DNA of 64,000 nucleotides from Rhodeus uyekii. Taxonomy: Eukaryota > Chordata > Actinopteri > Cypriniformes > Acheilognathidae. Below the pieces are notes generated by a model. The model did not search any database, was not told the origin of the DNA, and worked only from the letters and a program-made list of their open reading frames with translations. Of the stretch, positions 55,001 to 62,620 are shown in pieces; within the stretch, counting starts at the first letter, position 1; each line of letters opens with the position of its first letter. A program made the position numbers and the translations under genes. The stretch covers positions 3,869,501 to 3,933,500 of the forward strand of contig JAWRVZ010000051.1 of NCBI GenBank assembly GCA_037043235.1, given 5' to 3'.

Positions 55001-58000
55001 CAGGAAACAATTTCACCATTCCCACTAATACAGGTGTTCATGTGTAGTGTATCAGTGTGTTATTAAGTAATAACTGAATAAAATAATATTAAATAAATAA
55101 TTAAAAGCAACATCCATGTTTTTATTCTTTTTTATTTGGACCTCGAGTGTGTAGTCGGCCCCCGAACTGCTGTTTGATAGTTAATGTGGCCCTCGGGCTG
55201 AAAACTTTGGAGACCCCTGGTCTAAATGAACAGCAGACCAAAACCATTGCGTTTACGTCTATGCATTGAGTTTGAGTACAGTGTGTGACGTAATCAAAAA
55301 ATGGCTGTGTACCATATTGGCAGATGTGTCTGCAAAGAAGAACCCAGTCAGTTCTTCAGTTGTTCGTAAAGGGGAGTCGGAGGTGACCGCACCACCAGGC
55401 AGCCCAGGGGAGCCGGTCATGAATCACCCCCGCCTGAAGTGGACTTACTGGACTGAGGGAGAACAACAGCCGGAGTCAGAGCCGGAGGTGGAAATGCAGA
55501 GGAAAAGAAGAAAAACTGACAGAGGTGCTGTAATGCTTTTAAATAATTTATGATTGTTGTCTATTTTGAGCGGTTTGAGCATCTGTATTCCAACATGTCA
55601 GTGAAACGCATTTCATAGTTACTAACTTGACTACCGTGAAAGCGTTTAGGAAGCAATCTGTGATAAATTTGGCAACATGACAATTTTGGCCTGTATCATA
55701 ATGTGTGCCATTTTAGTGAAAGAAATGCATAGGAAATGATGGTCTGACAGTGTTGCAAGCCAGATACGAATACCAGATCTCAGTGTCAGCCTCAAAAGCA
55801 GATGCAATAACTGCTAGATTGCCGTGTGTACTTTCTTTTTATTTAAATTTTTTTTAAGTGTCCTTTGCTCACCAAGAGTGCATTTGTTTGATAGAAATAG
55901 TTTACATTTTGAAATAACTTTTCGATTTCAATAAATAATAAAATGTAATTCATTCCTGTGATGGATTTTGAAAAAAAATTCAGTGTCACGTGGTAACATT
56001 TCTTATTATTCTAATTTTGAACACAATTTATATTTTAATATTGAAACCGTAATACAGTTTTCAGGAGTTGGAAAGCACATATTTAATTTGAAACAGTAAC
56101 CTCTTGTAACTTCATGTCATTACTGTCACTTTTGATCAATTTAATGCATCCTTGTTGAATAAGTGTTAATTTCTTTTTTTTTTTAATCTTGCTGACTTTT
56201 GAACATTAGTGTATATCTGGTATTCAATTGTTTTTCAGTTCTGTTCTAGAATATGAGCACTTGCCAATGTATCGTTTACGCATCTGTCTGTCTTGCAGAT
56301 GATCAGGACGGGTTTGGATCTTCTCACAGTGACTCTGCTGTTTCTGCAGCAGCTCCTCAGGTCCCTATCATAGGAGCAGCGGGAAAAGAGAAAACAGAGG
56401 GAGCCACAACAGACAAGATGGAAGAATCCCTCACGTGCATCGTCTGCCAGGATCTGCTGCATGACTGCGTCAGGTCAGTCCAGTGTGAGCAAATCAACAC
56501 TTAAACCCGAATGGACATCCCTTCCAGTTGTTTTCTTCCTGTAAACTTTCATATAAACCTTTTAAAGAATGATTTTAATAAGGTGTGTGAAAGAAAGGTT
56601 TGAATGAATTGTGTGCTTCCGTACAGCTTACAGCCCTGCATGCATACGTTTTGCGCTGCCTGTTATTCTGGCTGGATGGAACGTTCCTCTTTCTGCCCCA
56701 CCTGCCGATGTCCTGTGGAGAGAATCCGTAAAAACCACATTCTCAACAACCTGGTGGAGGCTTACCTTCTCCAGCACCCAGGTACTGTTTCACACTTCTA
56801 ACTTCCTGTTAAGGCCTGTTCACACAATTAAACCACGAGAGAGTATAAAATGTTTGCAAGCTGTTTTTAGACTTTTATTTTTAACTTTATAAATGTTTAA
56901 AATTTTATAAAAATGTAAAAAAAAAACGGCCAAAGAGATGAATAGTCAATGTCAAAGAGTTGTTGTTTTTAAAGCATATTTGTTCCATAAAGCAAAATGT
57001 AATTTATTCCTATAATGCCAAAGCTGAATTTTCAGCAGGCAATCCAGTCACATGATCGTTTAAAATTCTAACATCTAATTTGCTTCTAAAAAACTTTTCT
57101 TATTTACAATGTTGAAAACGGTTTTGCTGCTAAATATTTTTGAAGAATTTTGTTTTCAGGATTCTTTGAATAGAAAGAACAGCATTTATTTGAAATATAA
57201 TTTTTGTAACATTATACAATGTCTTTTCTGTCACTTTCAATGCATCCTTGCAGAATATAGTAGTAATTTCTTTAAAAATGAAAGCTATCTCCAAACACAT
57301 TTTAGAATTTTTTTTGGCTTTTGTTGTTGTTGTTTGGTCTCAGAGAAGTGTCGAAGTGAAGATGACTTGCGCAGCATGGATGCCCGGAACAAGATCACAC
57401 AGGACATGCTGCAGCCGAAAGTCGAACGCTCTTTCTCAGACGAGGAGGGCAGTTCAGACTATCTGTTTGAACTCTCAGACAATGACAGCGACATTTCTGA
57501 CATGAGGTCAGTTTTTGTTAAATGACAGTGTTTATCATATACAGTAATACCTTGAGATACGAGCATAATCCATTCCAGGACTGAGCTCGTAACTCAAATT
57601 GCTTGTATCTCAAAACTCCCTTATTAGTGCTAATAACAATGGAAAAAACTGCTATAGAGACATACAACAAAATTATAGTATATAAGGATTTCTGTGATAT
57701 AAAATAAAATGTGGTTTTAATTATGAGTTCTTTCCTTCAAGACAGACGATACAGTAGCGCAGTGCTTCTCAATTATTTTCTGTCACGCCCCCCCTAGGAA
57801 GAGGTAAACATTTTGAGCGCCCCCCCTCCCCCCATTTTGGAACGTTCGCCTTATGGTTTCCATGGCAACGCGTCATGCTTGTCACGTGACATACCGCAGT
57901 CACAAAAAGCGCTGTATAATAGATTAATACATTTATTTAGTTTTTCTTTTTTATTCGAAATAGTCACCAACTTGTTGAAACTTAAAAGAAACCCTATGTA

Positions 58001-61000
58001 GTTGAAAACACTGAATTGTTGTGAAAAATGACAAGCTCTGAGCGCGTCTTTTTTTGGATCAGTGCCAGATATCGCGTGAAAGCACGTGTGAATTTAGTGG
58101 TTGATCACGTGACACACATGAACACGTGTGTGTGTGTATATAATGAACCGGTGTGATCGTACAGGTCAAAGGATGAGGGGACGGTTATCTGAACTTCATA
58201 TATGCTGCTCTTGTTCAGTGCAAGAAAACCTACTCCCTGGCAAAAAAAAAGCATGTACTCCAGGGTCACGCGCGCCCCCCCGGCATCGCTCCGCGCCCCC
58301 CACTATTTGAGAACCACTGCAGTAGCGGCATGTGCGGAGGAGGAGGGGGGAGGGAAAACATGGGTAATGCAAACGTAGTGTAGTGTTTCTTCCCATGTAG
58401 TGTATTGAATAGCCTAAGAACCTCATATTTATTATTATTGAACACACATAACTTGTGCTGCTCCCAGCTTAATACTCCTGAATCACTCGTCGCCCACGGT
58501 AACCTCTCGCTGTAAAACCAAGGTGGCCCTCTAGTGGAGATCATATGCAATTACCCCATAAATGAGGTGGCGTAGGCTCCGAGTGCTCGACAACCTAGCG
58601 TCGGCGTCTGTAAGCTGCTCGTATCTCAAATATTTGCTCGTATCTCAGAATACTCGTATGTCGGGATGCTGACATCTCAAGGTATTTCTGTATATATGCA
58701 GTGTATTTCACTTCAAATTCCAGTTATCTAATTATTATAGTGTTTTCAAACTTATATTAAAGGTTAATGTTTAAATTGTGACTCTTAGCTTGATTAACCT
58801 TCTTTGTTCACAGTCAGCCCTACATGATGTGTCGGCAGTGTCCGGGCTATCGGAAGGACCTCAGCTCCGCCCTGTGGATCTGTGAGCCCGCTCAATCAGA
58901 GGGGCCAGCTAAAGTGTCTGGAGACGGCCCCTCCACATCCTCTGAGACCTCCACAGGTTATTCATGTTCACACTCGAGCCTCAACGATGCATTCACACGC
59001 ACAGTGCTCAAATCTGCTTTATTCCCACTGCAGCTCCTCAGGAGTTCAGATGTCTCCCTCAGTCCAGTCACCTGATCTGCACCTGCTGCCTGCAGCCCAT
59101 GCCTGACCGACGCTTCGAGTACCTCCCGCCTCAGATGTCCCCACAGCACTGTGAGTGACCCTGACTCCTGTCCATCAGTGTTCTCAGGCCTGCTGGAGTC
59201 ACCTGATGATTCGCTGTGCTCCTTTGAACAGGTATGGTGTGCCAGAAGCCTTTCTGCCATGTGTACTGGGGCTGCCAGCGGATCGGTTGTCACGGATGCC
59301 TCGCGCGTTTCATCGGTAGGTCGATATTTCTGTGTAATATTTTTCTGGCTGCCTGTGCAGTTTTATAGTAATGATAATAGTCATTTGTCCCCTCAGAACT
59401 TGACCTCAATGACAAATGTCTGGATGGAGTTTTTAATGGCAATCAATATGAATCTGAAGTCCTTCAGGTATGTACGGTTTGTTTGCTCGAAATTGAGATC
59501 AGTGTTATATAATTGAGAGTGTGTATATGTAGTATTTTTGACTGCACTGACACTATTTGATAAGAAATAAATTTAGCTGTCTGATGACATCACTGTTTTC
59601 TGAAGAGCTGCTTTATGGCTGAATTTAACTTATTTCATAATTGATGAACCTTACATCGTTATTAAACTGAACTGAACGAGCTGAAAAGTGACAGCATTGT
59701 CTTTTTAGAGCTGCTTTACAGCAGAATTCATTAATCATCCATCATTTTTTATCTCTGTGAAGCTGCTTTTGAAACCATCTGTATTTTATAAAACGCTATA
59801 TTAATAGATTTATAAATGCATAAAGTTGACTAATAATGTTTTGAATTAGCTTTTTGTTTTCCATTTTAGTTTTAGTAAATTATTTCAGTTTGTCATTAAT
59901 TCCAACTTGTTTTTCATTTGCTTTAAGTGTTTTTATCTAATATTTATTTTTGATATTTATATATTTCAACTTTTTAATTGTTATAGTTGTATTTCATAAC
60001 ACTCACCCAGTGCGTTTGTGCTACAGACATACATGCAAGCTTTTTCCCTCTTGTATTGTCTTATTATTTGATGTGGATGTGTATTAATGTGAGAAATGAG
60101 AACATTTTTGGACTAAATTGAAAACCTCAAATTGTGTATATATATATTTTTTTACCTGATGAATGATAAAATCACTTGACTTGAATCTCAAGCTATCTAA
60201 GCTAACACATCTTTAAACGAAGAAGCTATTTTCTTGATTTAGGAGAAAATGCAGAATTATTATAATTTTTTTTACTGTGAGCATTTTTCCTGGGATCGAA
60301 CCCATGACCTTGGTGTTGCAAGCGCCAACACTCTACTGTTTGAGCTATAGGAAAGCTCCTAACTTAAACTATCCATGACCTTATATCACATTATTTTAAA
60401 TTCAAGTGTTATTTGAGCTCTATAACCATGTTTGTTGCTAATTTCTGCTTTCTTTGAGGCAGAACTATCTGTCTTCTCGAGGAATGAGCTGGAGGCTGAT
60501 GCTGCAGGAAGCGCTGCAGGCTGTCCAGCAGGGCCTGTACCATCTCTCCGGTAACGGCCCTCTGCTCATATTGACGCTTGTTGAGGCTTAAGCACAGATT
60601 TATACAAGGAATATTCTTAAACGTGTTGTGCGATGTATTTATCACTTTGTTTCACACAAAGTCTCTTCATTGGCAAGTCATTTCATTGAATCTTTTGATC
60701 ATTCATTAATTCAGTGAATCAGTCACTTCAAGTCATGATTACGTTTCATAGTTGTCAGATTTTATTGCTGATTTCGAGTGTCTCATAAGTCATGACTGCA
60801 TTTTTCAGGCAGGACCTGCCGATGTTTATGTTCGGTGACTTATCGTGCTTTACACTTTCTCCCATTCGTCTTTGCATATCTAAATCTTTAAGTCTTTTTC
60901 TCTGAACATAAAGTGGTTTGAACACTTCTAAACGCATTACTGTTTATTGCTGATCTCACTATATCACTCACCAGTTCATTTTATTTGCATGCATTCCAGA

Positions 61001-61471
61001 CTACAGAATCACTGCCAACTCTTTCCTTTGCTACTGCTGTGGACTTCGCACTTTTAGAGAGCTCGCGTACAAATACAGAGAGCGTATTCCTGCGTCAGAG
61101 CTGCCAGGTAAGAGCAGTAGAGACAATATTTATGTCATGCCTCACGTCAAGCCAAAAATGAACTGTAGCTTGCTCGTTTTTCCACAGATGCTGTGACCGC
61201 CAGACCAGACTGTTACTGGGGACGCAACTGTCGGACTCAAGTGAAAGCACACCATGCTTTGTGAGTGAGCGACGTGTTTTGTCCATCCTCCATACTTAAA
61301 TCCACCAGTAGAGGGCAGATAATGCACAAGCAATATAGGCTGGTTTGTTAGTGCTGTACATTTAAATAAAAAGTCTAAGACACACACTGATCAATCTAAA
61401 TCGCAAATGTTGCTTTCTCCTCTTTCAGGAAGTTCAACCATGTGTGCGAGCAGACTCGTTTTAAGAACTGA
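48983..61471 (+). CDS. chfr: E3 ubiquitin-protein ligase CHFR, 17 coding exons, complete
   Basis: CHFR is a nuclear RING ubiquitin ligase of the antephase/mitotic-entry checkpoint that also binds poly(ADP-ribose). Exons: 48983-49094, 50481-50580, 51941-52050, 52128-52187, 53359-53526, 55324-55524, 56299-56473, 56627-56781, 57344-57506, 58814-58956, 59034-59150, 59232-59315, 59397-59467, 60463-60550, 61000-61107, 61188-61260, 61429-61471. Every border is AG/GT, phases agree, and the sum (1,971 nt) gives 656 residues plus TGA, close to the human length. FHA domain about residues 8-105 (TVGRKKGCDLSF, NKLVSGNHCKI, TNGTVIN). RING C3HC4: C297, C300, C313, H315, C318, C321, C332, C335. C-terminal Cys-rich region with PBZ finger C627, C633, H641, H647. 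All key residues are present. The start is the first ATG giving AWGKLV; the frame is open upstream of it. Confidence 0.97.
49095..50480. other. chfr intron 1
   Basis: Holds a cyprinid MITE fragment at 49988-50136 (listed separately); otherwise nothing recognised. Confidence 0.6.
49988..50136. repeat. Cyprinid MITE fragment with internal hairpin
   Basis: Words 'tgtgagtttcgttcttctgt', 'aacacaaaagaagatatttt', 'tgaagaatgttgtaaaccag' are typical of the abundant TTAAAGGGATAGTTCA family. The arms CCAGACTGTTGAC and 'atcaactgtctgg' are inverted. The outer termini seen at 20690-20893 are missing. Confidence 0.7.
50481..50580 (+). CDS. chfr: chfr exon 2: FHA core
   Basis: Encodes DCDLSFPANKLVSGNHCKIT and ends LEDT; contains the conserved Ser-Gly-Asn-His of FHA phosphopeptide binding. 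Phase 1 in, phase 2 out. Confidence 0.95.
50581..51940. other. chfr intron 2
   Basis: Holds a tRNA-derived SINE at 50900-51063; otherwise AT-rich and unremarkable. Confidence 0.6.
50900..51063 (-). repeat. tRNA-derived SINE, minus strand
   Basis: Same structure as the copy at 6988-7153: on the minus strand a 'TAGCTCAAACAGTAGAG' head and 'GGGTTCGACTCCC' B box, then a body with 'TCGCTTTGGATAAAAGC' and an 'AATGTAAATG' end. Confidence 0.75.
51941..52050 (+). CDS. chfr: chfr exon 3: FHA C-terminal part
   Basis: Encodes TNGTVINMSKVVKKQTHLLQ and DGDVVYFVYRKNEPEQ, the Thr-x-Gly-Thr-x-x-Asn strand and final strands of the FHA fold. Donor CAAA|GTAAGT. Confidence 0.96.
52128..52187 (+). CDS. chfr: chfr exon 4
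   Basis: Encodes NIAYVYQAIRPEESASQDVE, completing the FHA region; phase 1 on both sides. Borders TTTTGCAG and GAAG|GTAAAC. Confidence 0.93.
52188..53358. other. chfr intron 4, transposon within repeat
   Basis: Most of it is a hAT-like element (52509-53167) set in another apparently repetitive sequence ('gcaagctcacactacaggta' ... 'actacaagatca'). Confidence 0.6.
52509..53167 (+). mobile_element. hAT-like transposon remnant
   Basis: The ends TTAGGGACCAACCAAATTCA and its complement GAATTTGGTTGGTCCCT are long inverted repeats. AGATCA lies on both sides; CAAGATCA (52501-52508) against AAAGATCA (53168-53175) would be an 8-bp duplication with one mismatch. The plus strand at about 52764-52910 reads LSVPTNSVDAERSVSQYTS and onward to a stop, resembling the hAT C-terminal dimerisation region. 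Only this tail of a transposase remains. Confidence 0.7.
53359..53526 (+). CDS. chfr: chfr exon 5: acidic linker
   Basis: Encodes DAGREEDSDLTETESEPAPV and DPQPSTSSSSFHFYNTPLPT, a disordered Ser/Glu/Pro-rich linker; phase 1 on both sides. Weaker conservation is expected here; support is the matching phase and the PQPSTS motif. Confidence 0.9.
53595..54266. mobile_element. MITE with 'cGTCCACACG' ends
   Basis: The left end AAGGTCACGTCCACACGA and right end CCGTGTGGACGGGCCCT are imperfect inverted repeats. Both flanks of the interior repeat words such as 'gtccacacgagacc'. It is non-coding and interrupted by a 216-bp insert. Its own target duplication is unclear because another element lies next to its right end. 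Confidence 0.65.
53807..54022. mobile_element. 216-bp hAT-type MITE, nested
   Basis: The ends CAGTGTTGCCAGATTG and CAATCTGGCAACACTG are perfect inverted repeats, flanked by the 8-bp direct repeat TTGCTGTT on both sides (53799-53806 and 54023-54030). This is full hAT insertion structure without coding capacity. Confidence 0.9.
54271..55219 (+). mobile_element. hAT (Charlie/ZBED-like) transposon remnant
   Basis: The ends CAGGGGTCTCCAAACT and TTTGGAGACCCCTG are inverted. Flanks CCCTAAAT and GTCTAAAT agree at six of eight positions, a decayed hAT target duplication. The interior keeps a 3' coding fragment (next entry). The middle 54390-54600 has unrelated-looking sequence. Confidence 0.85.
54774..55028 (+). 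pseudogene. hAT transposase C-terminal fragment
   Basis: An 84-codon frame includes ETTYMCEQTFSRMKDVKNN and RTNLSDDNLRSLLMLGTSNL, the C-terminal dimerisation region of hAT transposases as found in ZBED/GTF2IRD2-type proteins. The catalytic core is missing, so it is inactive. Confidence 0.85.
55324..55524 (+). CDS. chfr: chfr exon 6: linker before RING
   Basis: Encodes DVSAKKNPVSSSVVRKGESE and ends in basic QRKRRKTDR, comparable to the basic KKKMR segment of mammalian CHFR and a possible nuclear localisation signal. Phase 1 on both sides. Borders TTGGCAG and AGAG|GTGCTG. Confidence 0.88.
55525..56298. other. chfr intron 6
   Basis: Mostly a cyprinid repeat at 55857-56215. Confidence 0.6.
55857..56215 (+). 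repeat. Cyprinid interspersed repeat
   Basis: Carries 'atttgtttgatagaaatagt', 'taattcattcctgtgatgg', 'ttcagtgtcacgtggtaaca', 'cacttttgatcaatttaatg' and 'catccttgttgaataagtgt' in the order of a common cyprinid non-autonomous repeat. Related fragments: 38640-38940 and 56990-57300. Confidence 0.75.
56299..56473 (+). CDS. chfr: chfr exon 7: first half of RING
   Basis: Encodes DDQDGFGSSHSDSAVSAAAP and ends DKMEESLTCIVCQDLLHDCV, with RING ligands C297 and C300. Phase 1 in, phase 2 out; donor TCAG|GTCAGT. Confidence 0.96.
56627..56781 (+). CDS. chfr: chfr exon 8: second half of RING
   Basis: Encodes SLQPCMHTFCAACYSGWMER, SSFCPTCRCPVERIRKNHIL and NNLVEAYLLQHP, supplying C313, H315, C318, C321, C332 and C335. 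All zinc ligands are intact. Confidence 0.98.
56990..57300 (+). repeat. Cyprinid interspersed repeat fragment
   Basis: 'gtaatttattcctataatgc', 'aaagctgaattttcagcagg', 'aagaacagcatttatttgaa' and 'tgtcactttcaatgcatcct' follow the same order as at 55857-56215. It abuts the next coding exon, so an open frame from 57109 runs from repeat into exon. Confidence 0.75.
57344..57506 (+). CDS. chfr: chfr exon 9
   Basis: Encodes EKCRSEDDLRSMDARNKITQ, DMLQPKVERSFSDEEGSSDY and acidic ELSDNDSDISDM; strongly CHFR-specific. Acceptor GGTCTCAG, donor TGAG|GTCAGT. Confidence 0.97.
57540..58692. mobile_element. Pogo/Tigger-like MITE ('CCTTGAGATACGAG' family), copy B
   Basis: The left end TACAGTAATACCTTGAGATA and right end ATCTCAAGGTATTTCTGTA are inverted with TA borders. 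Its interior matches copy A at 36586-37081, including the GACAGACGATACAGTAGCG word, where a second element has inserted. Confidence 0.85.
57760..58319. mobile_element. 560-bp hAT-type element nested in the MITE
   Basis: The ends CAGTGCTTCTCAATTATT and ACTATTTGAGAACCACTG are inverted repeats, flanked by the perfect 8-bp repeat CAGTAGCG (57752-57759 and 58320-58327). The inner ends carry 'acgccccccc' and 'gcgccccccac'. No transposase remains. Confidence 0.9.
58814..58956 (+). CDS. chfr: chfr exon 10: start of Cys-rich region
   Basis: Encodes QPYMMCRQCPGYRKDLSSAL and GDGPSTSSETST; CRQCP opens the C-terminal cysteine-rich region. Borders TTCACAG and ACAG|GTTATT. Confidence 0.95.
59034..59150 (+). 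CDS. chfr: chfr exon 11: ICTCCLQPMPDRR
   Basis: Encodes FRCLPQSSHLICTCCLQPMP and DRRFEYLPPQMSPQH; the CTCC-x-QPMPDRR block is CHFR-specific. Phase 1 on both sides. Confidence 0.96.
59232..59315 (+). CDS. chfr: chfr exon 12: CHVYWGC
   Basis: Encodes MVCQKPFCHVYWGCQRIGC and HGCLARFI, dense in Cys/His zinc ligands. Phase 1 on both sides. Borders GAACAG and ATCG|GTAGGT. Confidence 0.95.
59397..59467 (+). CDS. chfr: chfr exon 13
   Basis: Encodes ELDLNDKCLDGVFNGNQYES and EVLQ, matching the LGDKCLDGVLNNNSYES segment of mammalian CHFR. Ends in phase 0. Confidence 0.95.
59468..60462. other. chfr intron 13
   Basis: Holds a head-only SINE fragment at 60283-60358; otherwise nothing recognised. Confidence 0.6.
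60283..60358 (-). repeat. tRNA-derived SINE head, minus strand
   Basis: The minus strand reads 'TAGCTCAAACAGTAGAGTG' and 'GGGTTCGATCCCAGG' with A and B box spacing. The body and tail seen in the copies at 6988 and 50900 are missing. The acceptor stem partly pairs, but the context points to a repeat, not a tRNA gene. Confidence 0.65.
60463..60550 (+). CDS. chfr: chfr exon 14
   Basis: Encodes NYLSSRGMSWRLMLQEALQA and VQQGLYHLS, an amphipathic helical segment matching the LATRGLTWKNMLTES region of mammalian CHFR. Phase 0 in, phase 1 out. Confidence 0.95.
60551..60999. other. chfr intron 14, nothing recognised
   Basis: Short intron with no repeat ends seen. Confidence 0.5.
61000..61107 (+). CDS. 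chfr: chfr exon 15
   Basis: Encodes DYRITANSFLCYCCGLRTFR and ELAYKYRERIPASELP, with a CYCC zinc-ligand cluster. Borders ATTCCAG and CCAG|GTAAGA. Confidence 0.96.
61188..61260 (+). CDS. chfr: chfr exon 16: PBZ finger
   Basis: Encodes DAVTARPDCYWGRNCRTQVK and AHHA. C627 and C633 are the first two ligands of the poly(ADP-ribose)-binding zinc finger. Donor GCTTT|GTGAGT. Confidence 0.97.
61429..61471 (+). CDS. chfr: chfr exon 17: PBZ end and stop
   Basis: Encodes KFNHVCEQTRFKN and TGA at 61469-61471; H647 completes the PBZ ligand set. Acceptor CTTTCAG. Confidence 0.97.
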
Positions 61472-62620
61472 AGCTTGCTTTGACTGCAGAGGTTGCTGAT
61501 CTGCTGCAGGCAGGTGTTCAATCTGTTTTTCTCCTCTAGATGGCATCTTTATATGCAAAGTCAATCAGATGATGATAATCCCAATCCTCCTTGAAGTATT
61601 GTGTTTGCATATGGAAACATTAGATCTGGATCTGCGCTGTGTGTAGAGACGGACACTTTCAGTATGCACATGATGGATTCGTGTCGCATCTCTGCTTGTA
61701 TTCGAAAAACGAGACAACATTGGCAATCACTTTTTTTCTCGCGAAAAGCTTTTTAGCTTAAACGTTATACAGTATACAAATGATATAACTAACCTTTGGT
61801 GCCTAAGAGTTGACTGTAAGTGTTCTTTGTGTGCATATGTCACATAGTTCTTCCAAATGTTATGTTTGACATCTCAGTGTATTATTATTATGTACTGCTC
61901 AAGACATTTATGTGCTACTGAGAACATTGAAAGTGATGTGTATTATAAAAAGGGATGATCATGTTTTAGAGGTAACTGATCAAGTGCACTAAACTATTTC
62001 ATGATAGGTATTCAGCATCGGTAGCTGCATTTTATTCTTCATTATTATTTTTCTAGGGGCAATAAGCCATGTGAAGTCAGAGCAGGAAGGTGTATGCTTG
62101 TTTCCTCATTTGCAGGGCTAAAGGCATATGAGATTGCTGTTGTTTTTTTCCTTAAGACTGAGGGTAATATCGCACTGCTGGGGATAATCAAGTCAAATCT
62201 CATTTATAATAAAGACTTTCGCACGTTTTATGGTTATGCCGTTTTTGCTGTTGCCTCTGGGGGAATGTTATATAATGAAATTTATATGCAAACTAGGCCA
62301 GTTTTAGCGAGCCGATGAGTTTTCTTTCACTTGTAGGTTTGTTGGGGTTAAGTAGGTAGATTGCCATATAATTGCTGTTTAAGTATTTTAATATTCTCTG
62401 ACTAGGCTAGAGATCATCTTTATTTTTATTTTTTTAATATTCCCCAAGGAGATGCATTTCAGTTGTGTATATTTAACAATCAACTTTTTATAAACAACAT
62501 TGGTTTTGGCCATAAATTTCACAAATATTTACAGTAAACACAATGAGTGATTAAAATGTGGCTTCAAGTTACATGAAAATTGCTTAAAATAAAGAGAAAT
62601 TTAACTTAACTTTTTTGTTC
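61472..62620 (+). other. chfr: chfr 3' UTR (minimum extent)
   Basis: AT-rich and non-coding, to the first consensus signal at 62588. It could extend further to the signal at 63493. Confidence 0.5.
62588..62593 (+). promoter_or_regulatory. chfr: Poly(A) signal AATAAA, chfr
   Basis: The hexamer in TTAAAATAAAGAG lies 1.1 kb after the stop, with T-rich sequence following. Another AATAAA at 63493-63498 is an alternative distal site. Confidence 0.5.

Larger units (their letters stand above)
53527..55323. other. chfr intron 5, nested transposons
   Basis: Nearly filled by three elements: a MITE (53595-54266) carrying a smaller hAT MITE (53807-54022), followed four bases on by a hAT remnant (54271-55219). 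Confidence 0.7.
57507..58813. other. chfr intron 9, filled by a nested MITE
   Basis: The MITE at 57540-58692 with its insert occupies nearly the whole intron. Confidence 0.7.

Noticed and set aside
62094..62318. 74-codon frame after chfr
   Set aside because: Lies in the AT-rich 3' UTR with no resemblance to known proteins.
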